Below, one piece after another: positions 1 through 9,218 of a DNA stretch of 64,000 nucleotides. The notes beneath the pieces were generated by a model. It saw nothing but the letters and a program-made list of their open reading frames with translations. It was not told where the DNA came from and searched no databases. Every line of letters starts with the position of its first letter. Positions within the stretch are counted from its first letter, which is position 1. Source of the DNA: Spirochaetae bacterium HGW-Spirochaetae-2. GTDB lineage: Bacteria > Spirochaetota > Spirochaetia > Sphaerochaetales > Sphaerochaetaceae. Both the position numbers and the translations under genes were made by a program. The stretch lies in assembly GCA_002839355.1 (NCBI GenBank), contig PGXW01000012.1, positions 1-64,000 of the forward strand, given 5' to 3'.

Positions 1-1
1 G

Positions 2-304
2 TTCCGGGACATGAAGAATGTTCTGGAGATACGTCCTGTGTACCACAGGCTGGATGACAGGATCCGCTCGCACATCCTCATCTGCTGGATGGCGATGGTG
101 CTGGTCCGATACGCTGAGGAGAAAACAGGAAAGACCTGGTTCTCGATATCTCGGACACTCGATGATATTACCGCAGGACTGATTGAGACGAAGAGCTCGA
201 CGCTATGGTACACTTCGCAGATTTCTGATGAGGCGAAGAACCTGTTCTCGAAACTTGGATTGAAACTGCCCGGAAAAGTTCTGGAGGCTGAACCCAAGGT
301 GTAG
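2..304 (+). pseudogene. Transposase C-terminal fragment (IS1634/IS4-like), 5' end outside window
   Basis: The reading frame is open to the left edge and ends at TAG 302-304, leaving about 100 residues. The visible part reads like the tail of DDE transposases of the IS1634/IS4 group, with an RPVYHR-type motif followed by a helical segment. The first residues (FRDMKNVLEIRPVYHR) precede the first Met, so the Met at 11 is probably internal. Whether the upstream part is intact cannot be seen. The family call rests on motif recall and is moderate. Confidence 0.6.
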
Positions 305-401
305 TACAAATAGATTCTGGCTAAAACTGACCTAACTTATTTAAAAGTAATGATTAGATCAGATTTCTTGTACTACCAACTGTTCAACGCCAGTAAGTAA
401 G

Positions 402-497
402 CCCATCATAAAGTCACTTCATATGATGGGTGAACTACCTGAAGGAATCCTTACCGGATTATTAATATAATTCCTTGACACTAGGGGGAATTATATT
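402..497. repeat. Two inverted repeats between transposase end and amidohydrolase gene
   Basis: CCCATCATA (402-410) and TATGATGGG (422-430) form a perfect 9-bp inverted repeat around an 11-nt loop. AATATAATTCC (464-474) and GGAATTATATT (487-497) form a perfect 11-bp inverted repeat around 12 nt. Neither has a clear T-tract. They could be convergent transcription barriers or insertion-sequence debris. Nothing else is recognisable between 305 and 562. Confidence 0.5.
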
Positions 498-562
498 TGT
501 TTAAAACAGATTTGAATTATCAGCAGGGAGCCACATTCTAGCCATCACTAATTCTTTATAAA

Positions 563-2077
563 TCAAGAAATCACTCTTTTGATAAACATTCCATGAGACG
601 CCTCAGAGTTGAATAACCCATCCTTCACTAAGAATTCTCCACGTCTGATCGTTGATACAATTTTTCCTTTTGCTTCGAATTCTCTATAGATTGAATATTC
701 TAGTTCTTCTGGATAATGTAGGTCACTTCTTTCTAACCGAGAGACTTCCTCTGGATCGAAGATAGTTATATCCGCATCGCTACCAACAGAAATACAACCT
801 TTTTGCGGGTAACAACCAAAAATTTTCGCAGGATTTTCACACAATAGTTTAACAAATTGGTGTTCAGTAATCTTTTGTTGTTCAACAGCCCAACGCATTA
901 GGGTGAATCGTTCTTCAATTCCAGAAATCCCACTAATCGGTTTTCTAAAATCGTTGGGACCATTTCCCAGTGGAGCTTCTTTTTGTTTCCGTGTGAACGT
1001 ACAATTGTCTGAGCTTACCAAGCTTAATGTTCCATCATCTAGAGCTTTCCAAAGGGCTTGTTGATCTTCTTCACTTCTCAAAGGAGGGCTCATAAGATAT
1101 AGGATACCATCTTCACCGATATTATAGCTCTTGTTTAACATAAGATAATGGGAACAGGTTTCAGCGATTACATCCACACCGCGTTTTTGAGCTTGACGGA
1201 TAAATTCTACTGACTCTTTAGTGGAAATATGGAAGAAATAAACTGGAGCTTCGAGTAGTTCTGCATAATGCAATACTCGATTGACAGCTTCAGACTCGCA
1301 AAGGTTAGGTTTGTATTCAGGAAAATACTTCCAATCCAATTTGCCTTCTCTCGCGAAGATTTCCTCATTGTACTCTGCTATCGCATTGTTTTCTGCATGG
1401 AATCCACATCTGCCACCATTTTTCTTAACAGCATCAAGGACCTTAAGTAGATGGATATCGTCAATCATCACACTTGCTTTACGATACGTCATGAACAATT
1501 TAAAAGTAGGGATACCTTCGTTCTTAATAATCTTTGGAATTTCTTCTAATCTATCATTAATGGTTTTTTCTATGAGCGAATTAGCCTCCAGTACTTTTGC
1601 TTTGTCTTGGGGATCTTTCGATTGTGAGTACTTCCATTCTGCTATCATAGCTTCTGAAGCAAGTTCAGGTGTGATGAGACTGACAACCTTGCAGTGGCAG
1701 GAATAGTCTAGAAGGGACTTCTCCATCTCTGTTTTTCTTTCCTCGACTGATTGGAGAAGAGGAACTCCAGGAAGGGTGGAGGTGAAGTCAATAAACGTCG
1801 TCACCCCACCGAATGCTGCACATTTGCTTGCACTGTCAAAGTCGAGAATATCCACTGTACCACCAAGAGGAGCCTTGATATGCATATGTGGTTCGACTAA
1901 AGCTGGAATGATTCGCTTGCCCTTAGCATTATAAATTTCTGCTTTTGAAAGCTGGTTTTTATCCAGATATCCCTGATCGGCAATCTCTACAATCTTACCA
2001 TCTCTAATCGCAATATCTTTATATGATTTTGATGTAGAGTTTATTAATAATCCACCTACAATCGCTAGATCATACAT
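563..2077 (-). CDS. Cyclic amidohydrolase (dihydropyrimidinase / hydantoinase / allantoinase family)
   Basis: A 504-residue TIM-barrel amidohydrolase expected to hydrolyse a cyclic amide such as a dihydropyrimidine, hydantoin or allantoin. Metal-binding signatures are visible: an HMH pair near residue 66, the carbamylated-lysine region FKLFMTYR near residue 195, single His residues in GFHAENN and FFHIS, and an Asp in SSDNC. Length fits the family (about 450-500). The start has a strong GGAGGATT upstream. It is the last gene of a minus-strand run behind a BMP-type ABC transporter, which suggests that it processes the imported compound. The exact substrate cannot be told from sequence. Upstream 2078-2253 holds no clear gene. 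Confidence 0.85.
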   Translation of the reverse strand: MYDLAIVGGLLINSTSKSYKDIAIRDGKIVEIADQGYLDKNQLSKAEIYNAKGKRIIPALVEPHMHIKAPLGGTVDILDFDSASKCAAFGGVTTFIDFTSTLPGVPLLQSVEERKTEMEKSLLDYSCHCKVVSLITPELASEAMIAEWKYSQSKDPQDKAKVLEANSLIEKTINDRLEEIPKIIKNEGIPTFKLFMTYRKASVMIDDIHLLKVLDAVKKNGGRCGFHAENNAIAEYNEEIFAREGKLDWKYFPEYKPNLCESEAVNRVLHYAELLEAPVYFFHISTKESVEFIRQAQKRGVDVIAETCSHYLMLNKSYNIGEDGILYLMSPPLRSEEDQQALWKALDDGTLSLVSSDNCTFTRKQKEAPLGNGPNDFRKPISGISGIEERFTLMRWAVEQQKITEHQFVKLLCENPAKIFGCYPQKGCISVGSDADITIFDPEEVSRLERSDLHYPEELEYSIYREFEAKGKIVSTIRRGEFLVKDGLFNSEASHGMFIKRVIS

Positions 2078-2253
2078 AGGGTTAATCCTCCTTTCCTCTA
2101 TGTCGCCATATATTGACTAGAAAAAGCCGGTATATGCTCGGGTTACAATCTTATCCAGTATTGATATTTTAAACTGGATTCCCAATAGCAGAGAGGGGGC
2201 ATCGACAATTCCTAATCACAGCAAGCGCTGCTTGAAAAATCGTTATTGTAAAA

Positions 2254-3180
2254 TCAAGATCTTCGTCCATCGTATGCGGCTCCCCAAGTCTTTGGAACAC
2301 GTGATCTTTTTACCATGATTGTGAGAGCTACTACGGTGATTACATATGGCAACATTTGCAGGAACTGGGTAGGAATTATTGATTCTGTTGTCTGCAATCT
2401 CAGTTGGGCAGCGTCTGTTGCACCAAAAAGCATACAAGCGAACATTGTTCTCATTGGATCCCATCCACCAACAACTACAGCAGCTAGGACGATGAAGCCT
2501 CTTCCCCCTGTCATGCCCCCTGCAGCGAAGTATCCACTTGATGCGAGTGTAAGTATACCACCAGCAACGGATGCGGCAATACTACTCAAAATGAGTGTCT
2601 GGTATTTTAATTTGATAACAGACAGTCCGGCTGTAGCGGTCGCTTGGGGATTATCACCAACGGCTCTTACATTCAACCCCCATCTTGTTTTATATAAAAC
2701 AAATGAAGCAATGAAAGCGATAAATATTGCAATCCATGTCGTGAAAGGCTGTGCAAACAATACAGGTCCCACCAACGGAATCCTATGCATTGATTCGGGG
2801 AACAATGCTCCAAATGTAGTGGCTCTTTTGTGACGCATTACCGTTAGAACTGAGAAGATTACATTAGTAGCACCGATGGCGAGAAGATTTATCATTAAAC
2901 CTGTAACAACCTGATTTGTTCGCCGTGAAACCGTTAGGAATGCTACTATAAGTCCAAGAACCAAGCCCAAAATTGCACAGGCAAATAGTGCAACAGCCTG
3001 GCTTTGGGCGTAATATGAAACCGCTACTCCACAGAGCGCTCCACATAGCATTATTCCCTCTATTCCCATGTTTATAATGCCAGAGCGTTCTGCAAAAATT
3101 TCTCCCATTGCACAAATAATCAGAGGTGCCGACCATCTTAGACTAGCTTGAAGCCAATCGAGTATAATTTCGTATGTCAT
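2254..3180 (-). CDS. ABC transporter permease (BMP/nucleoside-type), second permease
   Basis: A 308-residue, strongly hydrophobic protein with about 8-9 membrane segments, matching the shorter of the two permeases in nucleoside-type transporters (YufQ/NupQ-like). The motif IFAERSGIINMGIEGIM near the N-terminus (about residues 28-44) is characteristic of this permease family. Its ATG overlaps the stop of the longer permease by 4 bases (ATGA), so the two are translationally coupled. It should form the membrane channel with the adjacent permease and the tandem ATPase. Confidence 0.88.
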   Translation of the reverse strand: MTYEIILDWLQASLRWSAPLIICAMGEIFAERSGIINMGIEGIMLCGALCGVAVSYYAQSQAVALFACAILGLVLGLIVAFLTVSRRTNQVVTGLMINLLAIGATNVIFSVLTVMRHKRATTFGALFPESMHRIPLVGPVLFAQPFTTWIAIFIAFIASFVLYKTRWGLNVRAVGDNPQATATAGLSVIKLKYQTLILSSIAASVAGGILTLASSGYFAAGGMTGGRGFIVLAAVVVGGWDPMRTMFACMLFGATDAAQLRLQTTESIIPTQFLQMLPYVITVVALTIMVKRSRVPKTWGAAYDGRRS

Positions 3181-4298
3181 TTTACAGCTTCCTCCATCTT
3201 AAAAGATAAAGTCTTTTTTCCAGGGTCTTTTTCGTCTCGCTTCTTTAGTCGTTTTGAGTCTGCAACGCCAACACCAATAACAAACAATACACACAGAGCA
3301 ATAATAATTGAAGCCATTGAAGAACTTACCCCGGTTTCAATCGACATTGTAGCGCCACCAACTTTTAAGATAGAGAAAAATAAGGCTGAGAGCATGACGC
3401 CGATCGGTTCTCCACCGGCCACTAGTGCAACTGCTACACTTTCATAACCTACTCCCGTAACAAATTCCATATATAATCTGTGTTTAAGGCCAAGTACCTC
3501 AATTGCACCTCCCAAACCCCCTAACATTGCACCAATTACCATAGTTATAACAATCTGTTTTTTAGAATTTATACCAGCATATTGTGCTGCGAATGGATTG
3601 TGACCAAGCATTCTGGTTCTGAAACCGAAAGGGGTATATTTTAGGATGATATGAAAAATTATACACATTAAAAGACCAATGAATGGACCAGGATGGAGAC
3701 TGGTTCCTTTCATCAATATTGAAAGAAGGGAAGATTTTGCAAACGGGAGGGACATTGGGAAATAAGCTCCTTCTTGCGCCAAAGGAGAACCAGAGACAAT
3801 CCAGTTTGTAAAATAGATCGCAACATAGCTCAACATTATTGTAGCAGTTACTTCATTGACCCCCTTATATGCACGAAGATAACCTGGAATTGCCCCCCAG
3901 AGACCCGCAAAAAGCATAGCGACAATAAAACACAATAGAATATGAATGATAGGAGGTAGTCCTAATTCGGGGATTGCCACTATAGTGGCGCCAATAGCGC
4001 CAATATACATGTATCCCTCAATTCCTGTATTCCACACCCCGGACTTAATACCTATAGCTACTCCGATACCTCCAAGCAACAGGGGGGAAGATCTAACAAG
4101 AACATTACTAAAAGACTGAAGACTATTAAATGCACCTCGAAACATTGATGCATAAGCAAGAAACGGATTAACTCCTGAAATTGCAATCAAGAGTCCGCCT
4201 GTAAATATTCCGAGTAGTATGCCTACTATTGTATGACCGCTGGAGTAGATAAGATCGCCAATAAATGGAACCTTTATGATTTTTTCCTTAGTTCTCAT
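3177..4298 (-). CDS. ABC transporter permease (BMP/nucleoside-type), first permease
   Basis: A 373-residue inner-membrane protein similar to YufP-type permeases. It has an N-terminal cytosolic stretch, then about 9-10 hydrophobic segments. The segment IKSGVWNTGIEGYMYIG (around residues 84-100) is the family motif. It overlaps the ATPase stop upstream and the second permease downstream by 4 bases each, which marks a tight operon. The C-terminus ends in a charged Lys/Glu-rich tail. Confidence 0.88.
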   Translation of the reverse strand: MRTKEKIIKVPFIGDLIYSSGHTIVGILLGIFTGGLLIAISGVNPFLAYASMFRGAFNSLQSFSNVLVRSSPLLLGGIGVAIGIKSGVWNTGIEGYMYIGAIGATIVAIPELGLPPIIHILLCFIVAMLFAGLWGAIPGYLRAYKGVNEVTATIMLSYVAIYFTNWIVSGSPLAQEGAYFPMSLPFAKSSLLSILMKGTSLHPGPFIGLLMCIIFHIILKYTPFGFRTRMLGHNPFAAQYAGINSKKQIVITMVIGAMLGGLGGAIEVLGLKHRLYMEFVTGVGYESVAVALVAGGEPIGVMLSALFFSILKVGGATMSIETGVSSSMASIIIALCVLFVIGVGVADSKRLKKRDEKDPGKKTLSFKMEEAVK

Positions 4299-5815
4299 TT
4301 TTTGGCCTCCGTTGTTTGTCCAAGCATCATTTGGCCAATCGTGAATTGGTCAGCAGTTTCACCATCAAGTTCACCCATTATTTGTCCACTATAAAGAACA
4401 ATAATACGATCACTTAGAGCAATTACTTCCTGAAGTTCAGCTGAAATAAATAGAACCGCTGCTCCTCTATTTCGTTCATTGAGAAGAATATCATGGACAT
4501 TTGAAACAGCGCCAAGATCCAAACCTCTCGTGGGGTGTGAAGCCACATCTAGAACAGGCTGAGCATCTAGCTCACGAGCTATAACAACTTTCTGTTGATT
4601 CCCTCCAGAAAGTGTTTTCACCTTGATGTCCCCTGAAGGAGATTTTATATTATATTTTTTAATCATATGTTCAGCGTGTTTTTTTATTTCGGAGTATTGA
4701 AGGAAACCATTTTTTACATATGGTTTTTCTTTGTAATCCTTGATGAGAAGATTCTCTGCAACGGTGAAGTCGAGGACAAGCCCGGTTTTTTGTCTATCTT
4801 CAGGAATAAAACCCACGAACGAAGGGTCTGCTATGACATTTGTGACTTGCTTGTCTTGGATAGTAATGCTTCCGCTTGAAGGCTTTCTTAGGCCGGCGAT
4901 ACACTCAGAAAGTTCACGTTGACCATTTCCATCAACACCTGCTACACCGACTATCTCACCTGCATGTACTGTCAAATTGAAATCTTTGAGCGCTTGGACT
5001 CCTCTATCGTCAAAAGCGTTTACATTTTTCATCACCAGGACAGCTGAATGCTCTTTTATTATTGGGCGAGCTTTACGTTCGATAGTAACTGGACGCCCCA
5101 CCATCATCTCTGCTAGTATCGATTGAGTCGCTTCTTTCGTATTGACGGTACCAATAACTTTACCATCTCTGATTACGGTTACTTTATCTGTTATCTCAAT
5201 GACCTCTCGTAGTTTATGGCTAATAAAAACTACACTACGTCCTTGTTCTGTTATTTTCCTAATAGCACGACACAATTGATCGCTTTCTGAGGGAGTCAAC
5301 ACTGCAGTTGGCTCATCAAGTACGAGAACTTTACAATCTCTGTATAGGGCTTTGAGGATTTCTACCCATTGTTGCTTTCCAACAGGAAGACGCCAAACTA
5401 TTTCTTCTGGATCAACAAAAAGTTCATACTCTTTGCAGAGTTTCTCTAATTTTTTCTTTGCGGGACCAAAGTCGAGAACAGCTTTGTTTGTAGGGATACC
5501 CAAAATTACGTTTTCTATTACTGAAAGGGTATCAACCAACTTGAAATGCTGATGAACCATACCGATTCCGTGGTTAATAGCTTCTGATGGAGAATTTATA
5601 ACTACTTGCTTTCCATCAACAAAGATTTTTCCTTGATCAGGTTGATAAAGACCATAAAGTATATTCATGAGGGTAGTCTTCCCCGCCCCGTTTTCACCGA
5701 GCAGTCCTAGCACATGGCCCTTTTCACATTCAATTGTAACATGGTCATTTGCAAGAACACCTGGGAAGCTTTTTGATATGTCCTGCATCTTGAGAAGGAT
5801 ACTATTTTCATTCAT
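4295..5815 (-). CDS. ABC transporter ATP-binding protein, two tandem domains (nucleoside/BMP type)
   Basis: About 506 residues with two nucleotide-binding domains, as in YufO/RbsA-like ATPases. Domain 1 has Walker A GENGAGKTT, an unusual signature LPVGKQQW and Walker B VLVLDEPTAVL. Domain 2 has a degenerate Walker A (GVDGNGQRE), a good LSGGNQQK signature and a degenerate Walker B (PVLDVASHPTRGLD). This asymmetry is normal for the family. The frame continues upstream to a TTG at 5854, but homology begins at MNENSILLKMQDISKSFPG, so the ATG at 5815 is preferred. It powers uptake with the two permeases and the binding protein encoded upstream. Confidence 0.88.
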   Translation of the reverse strand: MNENSILLKMQDISKSFPGVLANDHVTIECEKGHVLGLLGENGAGKTTLMNILYGLYQPDQGKIFVDGKQVVINSPSEAINHGIGMVHQHFKLVDTLSVIENVILGIPTNKAVLDFGPAKKKLEKLCKEYELFVDPEEIVWRLPVGKQQWVEILKALYRDCKVLVLDEPTAVLTPSESDQLCRAIRKITEQGRSVVFISHKLREVIEITDKVTVIRDGKVIGTVNTKEATQSILAEMMVGRPVTIERKARPIIKEHSAVLVMKNVNAFDDRGVQALKDFNLTVHAGEIVGVAGVDGNGQRELSECIAGLRKPSSGSITIQDKQVTNVIADPSFVGFIPEDRQKTGLVLDFTVAENLLIKDYKEKPYVKNGFLQYSEIKKHAEHMIKKYNIKSPSGDIKVKTLSGGNQQKVVIARELDAQPVLDVASHPTRGLDLGAVSNVHDILLNERNRGAAVLFISAELQEVIALSDRIIVLYSGQIMGELDGETADQFTIGQMMLGQTTEAKK

Positions 5816-5897
5816 ATAAAAATCCAACGGCTTTTTAAAATAAAACCTAATCAACTAGATTCGCTAATATAACGAACTCATGTATCGCCGAAGATTC

Positions 5898-5928
5898 TTC
5901 TGTATACCGCGAGAAGCGGTATACAGAA
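5898..5928 (-). promoter_or_regulatory. Perfect 13-bp hairpin between binding-protein and ATPase genes
   Basis: TTCTGTATACCGC (5898-5910) pairs exactly with GCGGTATACAGAA (5916-5928) around a 5-nt loop. No run of T follows in either direction. Its place just after the binding-protein gene suggests an mRNA-stabilising or partial-termination hairpin that keeps binding-protein expression above that of the membrane parts (inference). Confidence 0.6.
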
Positions 5929-5945
5929 ATTAAAATTATAAATTA

Positions 5946-6908
5946 TCAGTCTGGAATATTGATTTTTCCAGCTGAAAGGTCACTTTTTGCTTTCTCAACT
6001 GCAGCAACACCTTCACTTGAAAGATTATTATAAATAGCTGAGATACCATTTCCAGCCATTCCTACAACATGTGATTTACCATCTGTAAGTTCACCTGTGG
6101 CTTCAAGATATCCAAGTCCTTCCCAGTTAAAGGTAACACTTCCCATGGCGGATTTGCAGTCATATGTTTCTGCATAGTCTGCAACTGAACCAACAAGTAC
6201 AGCCTTGTTCTTGGAATCATCTGTTGCTGCGGCAACTCCAGCACCTGCGGCATCAAGACATGGGAAAAGAACGTCATAACCTTGTGCTATAAGCGCATTG
6301 GTTGCATTGTAAGCTTTATCTGTATCTGACCAGTCATTTGTTTCGATAGCTGTGAATTCGATTGAAGGATTCACATCATGTAATGCCTTCTTAAAACTAT
6401 CGCGCATCTGTGCTTGGTTTGCATAGAATACTCCAGTAATCATAGCTACTTTACCTGTCTTTGTTGAATGAGCAGCCATAATACCGCCAAGATATCCTGC
6501 TTCGCTGTAACTAACTGTCGCAGCCGACATGTTGGGAAGTCCATAAGTATCTTTACCTACTGAAAAAATAAAATGAGTATCAGGATATTCTTTTGCAACA
6601 GTCGCAAGGGAATCACCGAACTGGCCACCCTGCCCAATAATGATTTCGTAACCCTGTTGTGCTAACTGACGAATAACTTCAACCTGTTCTGCATCAGTAA
6701 CATTTTCCTTGTAAGCAGTTTTTATTCCCTTTTCAGATGCTGCTCTTAACATACCTTCATAGGTATATTGATTGAATGCTTGGTCAGTTTTCAAGCCCGA
6801 AAGAACCATGGCAACGCTACCAGTCATGTCTACTTGCTCTTTGGCACCTCCAGCAAAAACGCTGAACATTACAGCAAGACTCAAGAGAACGGTAATGATT
6901 TTTTTCAT
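5946..6908 (-). CDS. BMP-family ABC transporter substrate-binding protein
   Basis: A secreted protein of about 320 residues in the basic membrane protein (PnrA/Med) family, which binds nucleosides or related compounds. The start is set at ATG 6908 (MKKIITVLLSLAVMFSVFAGG) with GGAGAG 6-7 bases upstream; the open frame runs further upstream but lacks a signal there. The signal peptide ends AGGAKE without a lipobox Cys. Family features are GQGGQFGDSL, SYSEAGYLGGIMAA and NDWSDTDKAYNATNALIAQGYDVLFP. First gene of the minus-strand transport operon. Confidence 0.88.
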   Translation of the reverse strand: MKKIITVLLSLAVMFSVFAGGAKEQVDMTGSVAMVLSGLKTDQAFNQYTYEGMLRAASEKGIKTAYKENVTDAEQVEVIRQLAQQGYEIIIGQGGQFGDSLATVAKEYPDTHFIFSVGKDTYGLPNMSAATVSYSEAGYLGGIMAAHSTKTGKVAMITGVFYANQAQMRDSFKKALHDVNPSIEFTAIETNDWSDTDKAYNATNALIAQGYDVLFPCLDAAGAGVAAATDDSKNKAVLVGSVADYAETYDCKSAMGSVTFNWEGLGYLEATGELTDGKSHVVGMAGNGISAIYNNLSSEGVAAVEKAKSDLSAGKINIPD

Positions 6909-7089
6909 AGATATCTCTCCTTTTTGTGATATACATGCATCGTAATACAACAAACTGCAACAGTCAAAGATTTTTTCTTGATTTCGATAATTTAATTGCG
7001 ATATAAATTGCAATAGATTAATTGTTGTAACAATTCAATTCTTATTAAAGCCTTATAAATGCTCCTTTGGTACGTTTCTTAGTTGAGTT

Positions 7090-7711
7090 GCAATCTGCTC
7101 AGTACATTATGCACAACAGCCATAAGGAAATGTTCTTTCCTCCAGTATAATCGGTATCATCACGGATGATAAAATCGGCTTTCTTGGGACTCTTGGATGA
7201 ACCGCAAGAGGTCACTCGTTTGCATTACCTCGAAGAGTTGATAGAGCTTTTCGGTTCCTATTGCCCAATCGGCGTAGAGCGATCGAACCTGCAATCGTGG
7301 GATGGAAGTATTGGTCAATATGCCGGTTATTGCCTTCATCAACCGTAGATTGCCGTCGGTTATACTGGGAAGGAAAAATGGGATGTCACTATAGAGAGTT
7401 TTATCGAGAATGGAGAGCATTCGATCGTTGAAGTCACCTTCGCTATAAAAGGGACGTGTCCCAGTGCGCCTAGAGGTTCTGAAAGCAGAGAGTACATTGG
7501 GAGATGGTTGTAGGGGGAGTTTTTCCCTCGGATTGAATGGGTTATATACAGAATCCTTTCCTGCTAGGTCTCGAGAAGGTTTTAAGCATGATTGAGAAGA
7601 TAGGTTGTTTTCCCGACACCCCTTGGGCCGGTAAGCATGTAATGCGGCGTCAATTGTTCCTGAGTCAAGAACATTTGTTACCTTTTGTTTCTGGCATAGG
7701 AACAAATAGCT
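7090..7711 (-). pseudogene. Frameshifted AAA ATPase (DUF4143-type) remnant
   Basis: The gene is spread over more than one frame. Near 7638 the minus strand reads LTPHYMLTGPRGVGKTTYL, a Walker A of the AAA/DUF4143 ATPase group, and stops a few codons later. A second frame carries PFFLPSITDGNLRLMKAI and ASIPRL/SLYADWAIGTEKL-like text (about 7200-7380), typical of the distal part of that family. A third frame continues as KADFIIRDD near 7150-7180. A large central part appears missing. At least two frameshifts make it non-functional. Confidence 0.6.
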
Positions 7712-7846
7712 GATAATGTTCCTGCGATAGGAACAATTGAGTTGCGGTTGACCAGCATAGGCAATGATACTTTTGAAGTACCACCTACAATGAAACTTGT
7801 CAAATTAAATGAAACTTAATGCCAAAACAAAACTCCCTATGCTGTC

Positions 7847-8938
7847 TCACACACCTTCCGGTTTATGGGGCAGGCGGTACATGGTTGAACGACGTACGAC
7901 CAGGCGACTCTGGTATTCCACACGGGTGACGGCTCCGGCATCATGATCCCTTGATGCCGCATCATGACGGGATATCTTGTTGTAGATCAATCGAACGGCG
8001 CTCTTTCCCCGTTGAATTATCGAATGTTCCACGGTTGTGAGCCCCACTCCGGTGAAATTCGAAGGATAGATGTTGTCGAATCCACAGACGCTGTACTGTT
8101 CGGGAATCTGATGACCGCTATCCTTGATGGCATCTATGATGCCGTATGCGACCATGTCGTTGATGGCGACCAATGCCGTAACCTGTGGCTTTTCGGCAAG
8201 ACAGCGCAGTGCCAGCTTGTATCCTGTTCTATGTTCAATATCGACGGTGTGCAATTCGGTCTCTGCGGAAATCTCCTCGGTAAACAGGTGGAGTTTCACA
8301 TCATGCCGATGCGACTGCTTCAACGCAGCCTTGATTCCTTCATATCGACGTACCCGTGCGCTGTGCTCTGAATTCAGACTGGTGGTGATGTATGCGATAT
8401 GGGTGTGTCCCATTTCCAGCAGATGTTCTCCCACCAGCATTCCTGCCTTGAAGTTGTTCACATCCACCGTATCGATGCCCAGCTCGTTCTGCTTGTCCCC
8501 GACAGCCACGACCGGTATCGTCTCATGCAATTTCTGTACCAGCTGCGGTTGCTGTGGGATCATGGCGAACACGACACCGGCGACCAATGGATCCTTCGCG
8601 AATTCACAGACCCACCGCTCCCTTTCGGTATTCCAGTAGGTGGTGATCAGTATGGTCTGCAATCCACAGGCCTGCGCTTCTTGTTCCATCCCCTGGATGA
8701 TTGTGGCGAAATAGGGATTGATCACGGAAGGGCAGACCAGCAGCAGGATATTGTTGGTCCATTTCGCCCGTTTGTTCTCATAGCCGAGGCGTCGTGAAAT
8801 CGCGTAGACCGACTCGATCGTTTCCGGGGAGAATCGGTTCAGATGCTTGCCATTGAGTATCATCGAAATGCTCGCTGTCGACACATGGGCTTCCTTGGCG
8901 ATATCGTCGAGTGTGATTCGTTTCTTCATGTCCGTCAT
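7847..8938 (-). CDS. LacI-family transcriptional regulator
   Basis: A 363-residue repressor. The N-terminal helix-turn-helix (residues about 6-50: ITLDDIAKEAHVSTASIS then LN..FSPETIE) is followed by a periplasmic-binding-protein-like effector domain ending near residue 345 (VCGFDNIYPSN, LTTVEHSI). Start ATG 8938 has AGGA about 9 bases upstream; an in-frame ATG at 8929 is possible. It is divergent from the TRAP transporter genes and probably controls them in response to the transported sugar acid or a metabolite (inference). Confidence 0.88.
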   Translation of the reverse strand: MTDMKKRITLDDIAKEAHVSTASISMILNGKHLNRFSPETIESVYAISRRLGYENKRAKWTNNILLLVCPSVINPYFATIIQGMEQEAQACGLQTILITTYWNTERERWVCEFAKDPLVAGVVFAMIPQQPQLVQKLHETIPVVAVGDKQNELGIDTVDVNNFKAGMLVGEHLLEMGHTHIAYITTSLNSEHSARVRRYEGIKAALKQSHRHDVKLHLFTEEISAETELHTVDIEHRTGYKLALRCLAEKPQVTALVAINDMVAYGIIDAIKDSGHQIPEQYSVCGFDNIYPSNFTGVGLTTVEHSIIQRGKSAVRLIYNKISRHDAASRDHDAGAVTRVEYQSRLVVRRSTMYRLPHKPEGV

Positions 8939-9004
8939 GCTCTGCTTCCTTTGTCACCGTCTGGACTCTTCATATCTTTCGGTGCTGCCATGGTATGATA
9001 TAAT

Positions 9005-9058
9005 ATTAAGCACAATTAAGCAGATAATGCAATGTAAATAAATAAATAAATAAGCAAA
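9005..9058. repeat. AT-rich leader with ATTAAGCA direct repeats and TAAA tandem run
   Basis: Between the LacI gene and the TRAP promoter, ATTAAGCA occurs twice close together near 9005-9021, with related AATAAGCAA near 9050 and CTTAAGCAA near 9157. A short TAAA tandem run lies at about 9036-9052. These repeats may be operator half-sites, but no clear LacI-type palindrome was found. Confidence 0.35.
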
Positions 9059-9106
9059 AATTATTACTAATATGTATCTTTTCAAGTAATTACCAAATAA
9101 AAATGT

Positions 9107-9135
9107 TTGACATACGAATTGAACGGGTTTACTAT
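9107..9135 (+). promoter_or_regulatory. Sigma-70 promoter for the TRAP operon
   Basis: TTGACA (9107-9112) and TACTAT (9130-9135) are separated by exactly 17 bp, a near-consensus housekeeping promoter. The transcript would have about 75 bases of leader before the DctP start at 9219. Confidence 0.7.
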
Positions 9136-9218
9136 TCGCAGTACGGTGATCAACTTCTTAAGCAAAGCGGTTGTCATCGGGGTCAAGGTAATCACCAAAG
9201 AAAAGAGAGGTAATGTTC

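Noticed and set aside
9036-9052. TAAA tandem run as a phase-variable promoter element
   Set aside because: The run is short and lies about 55 bp upstream of the -35 of a good promoter; no evidence for length variation.
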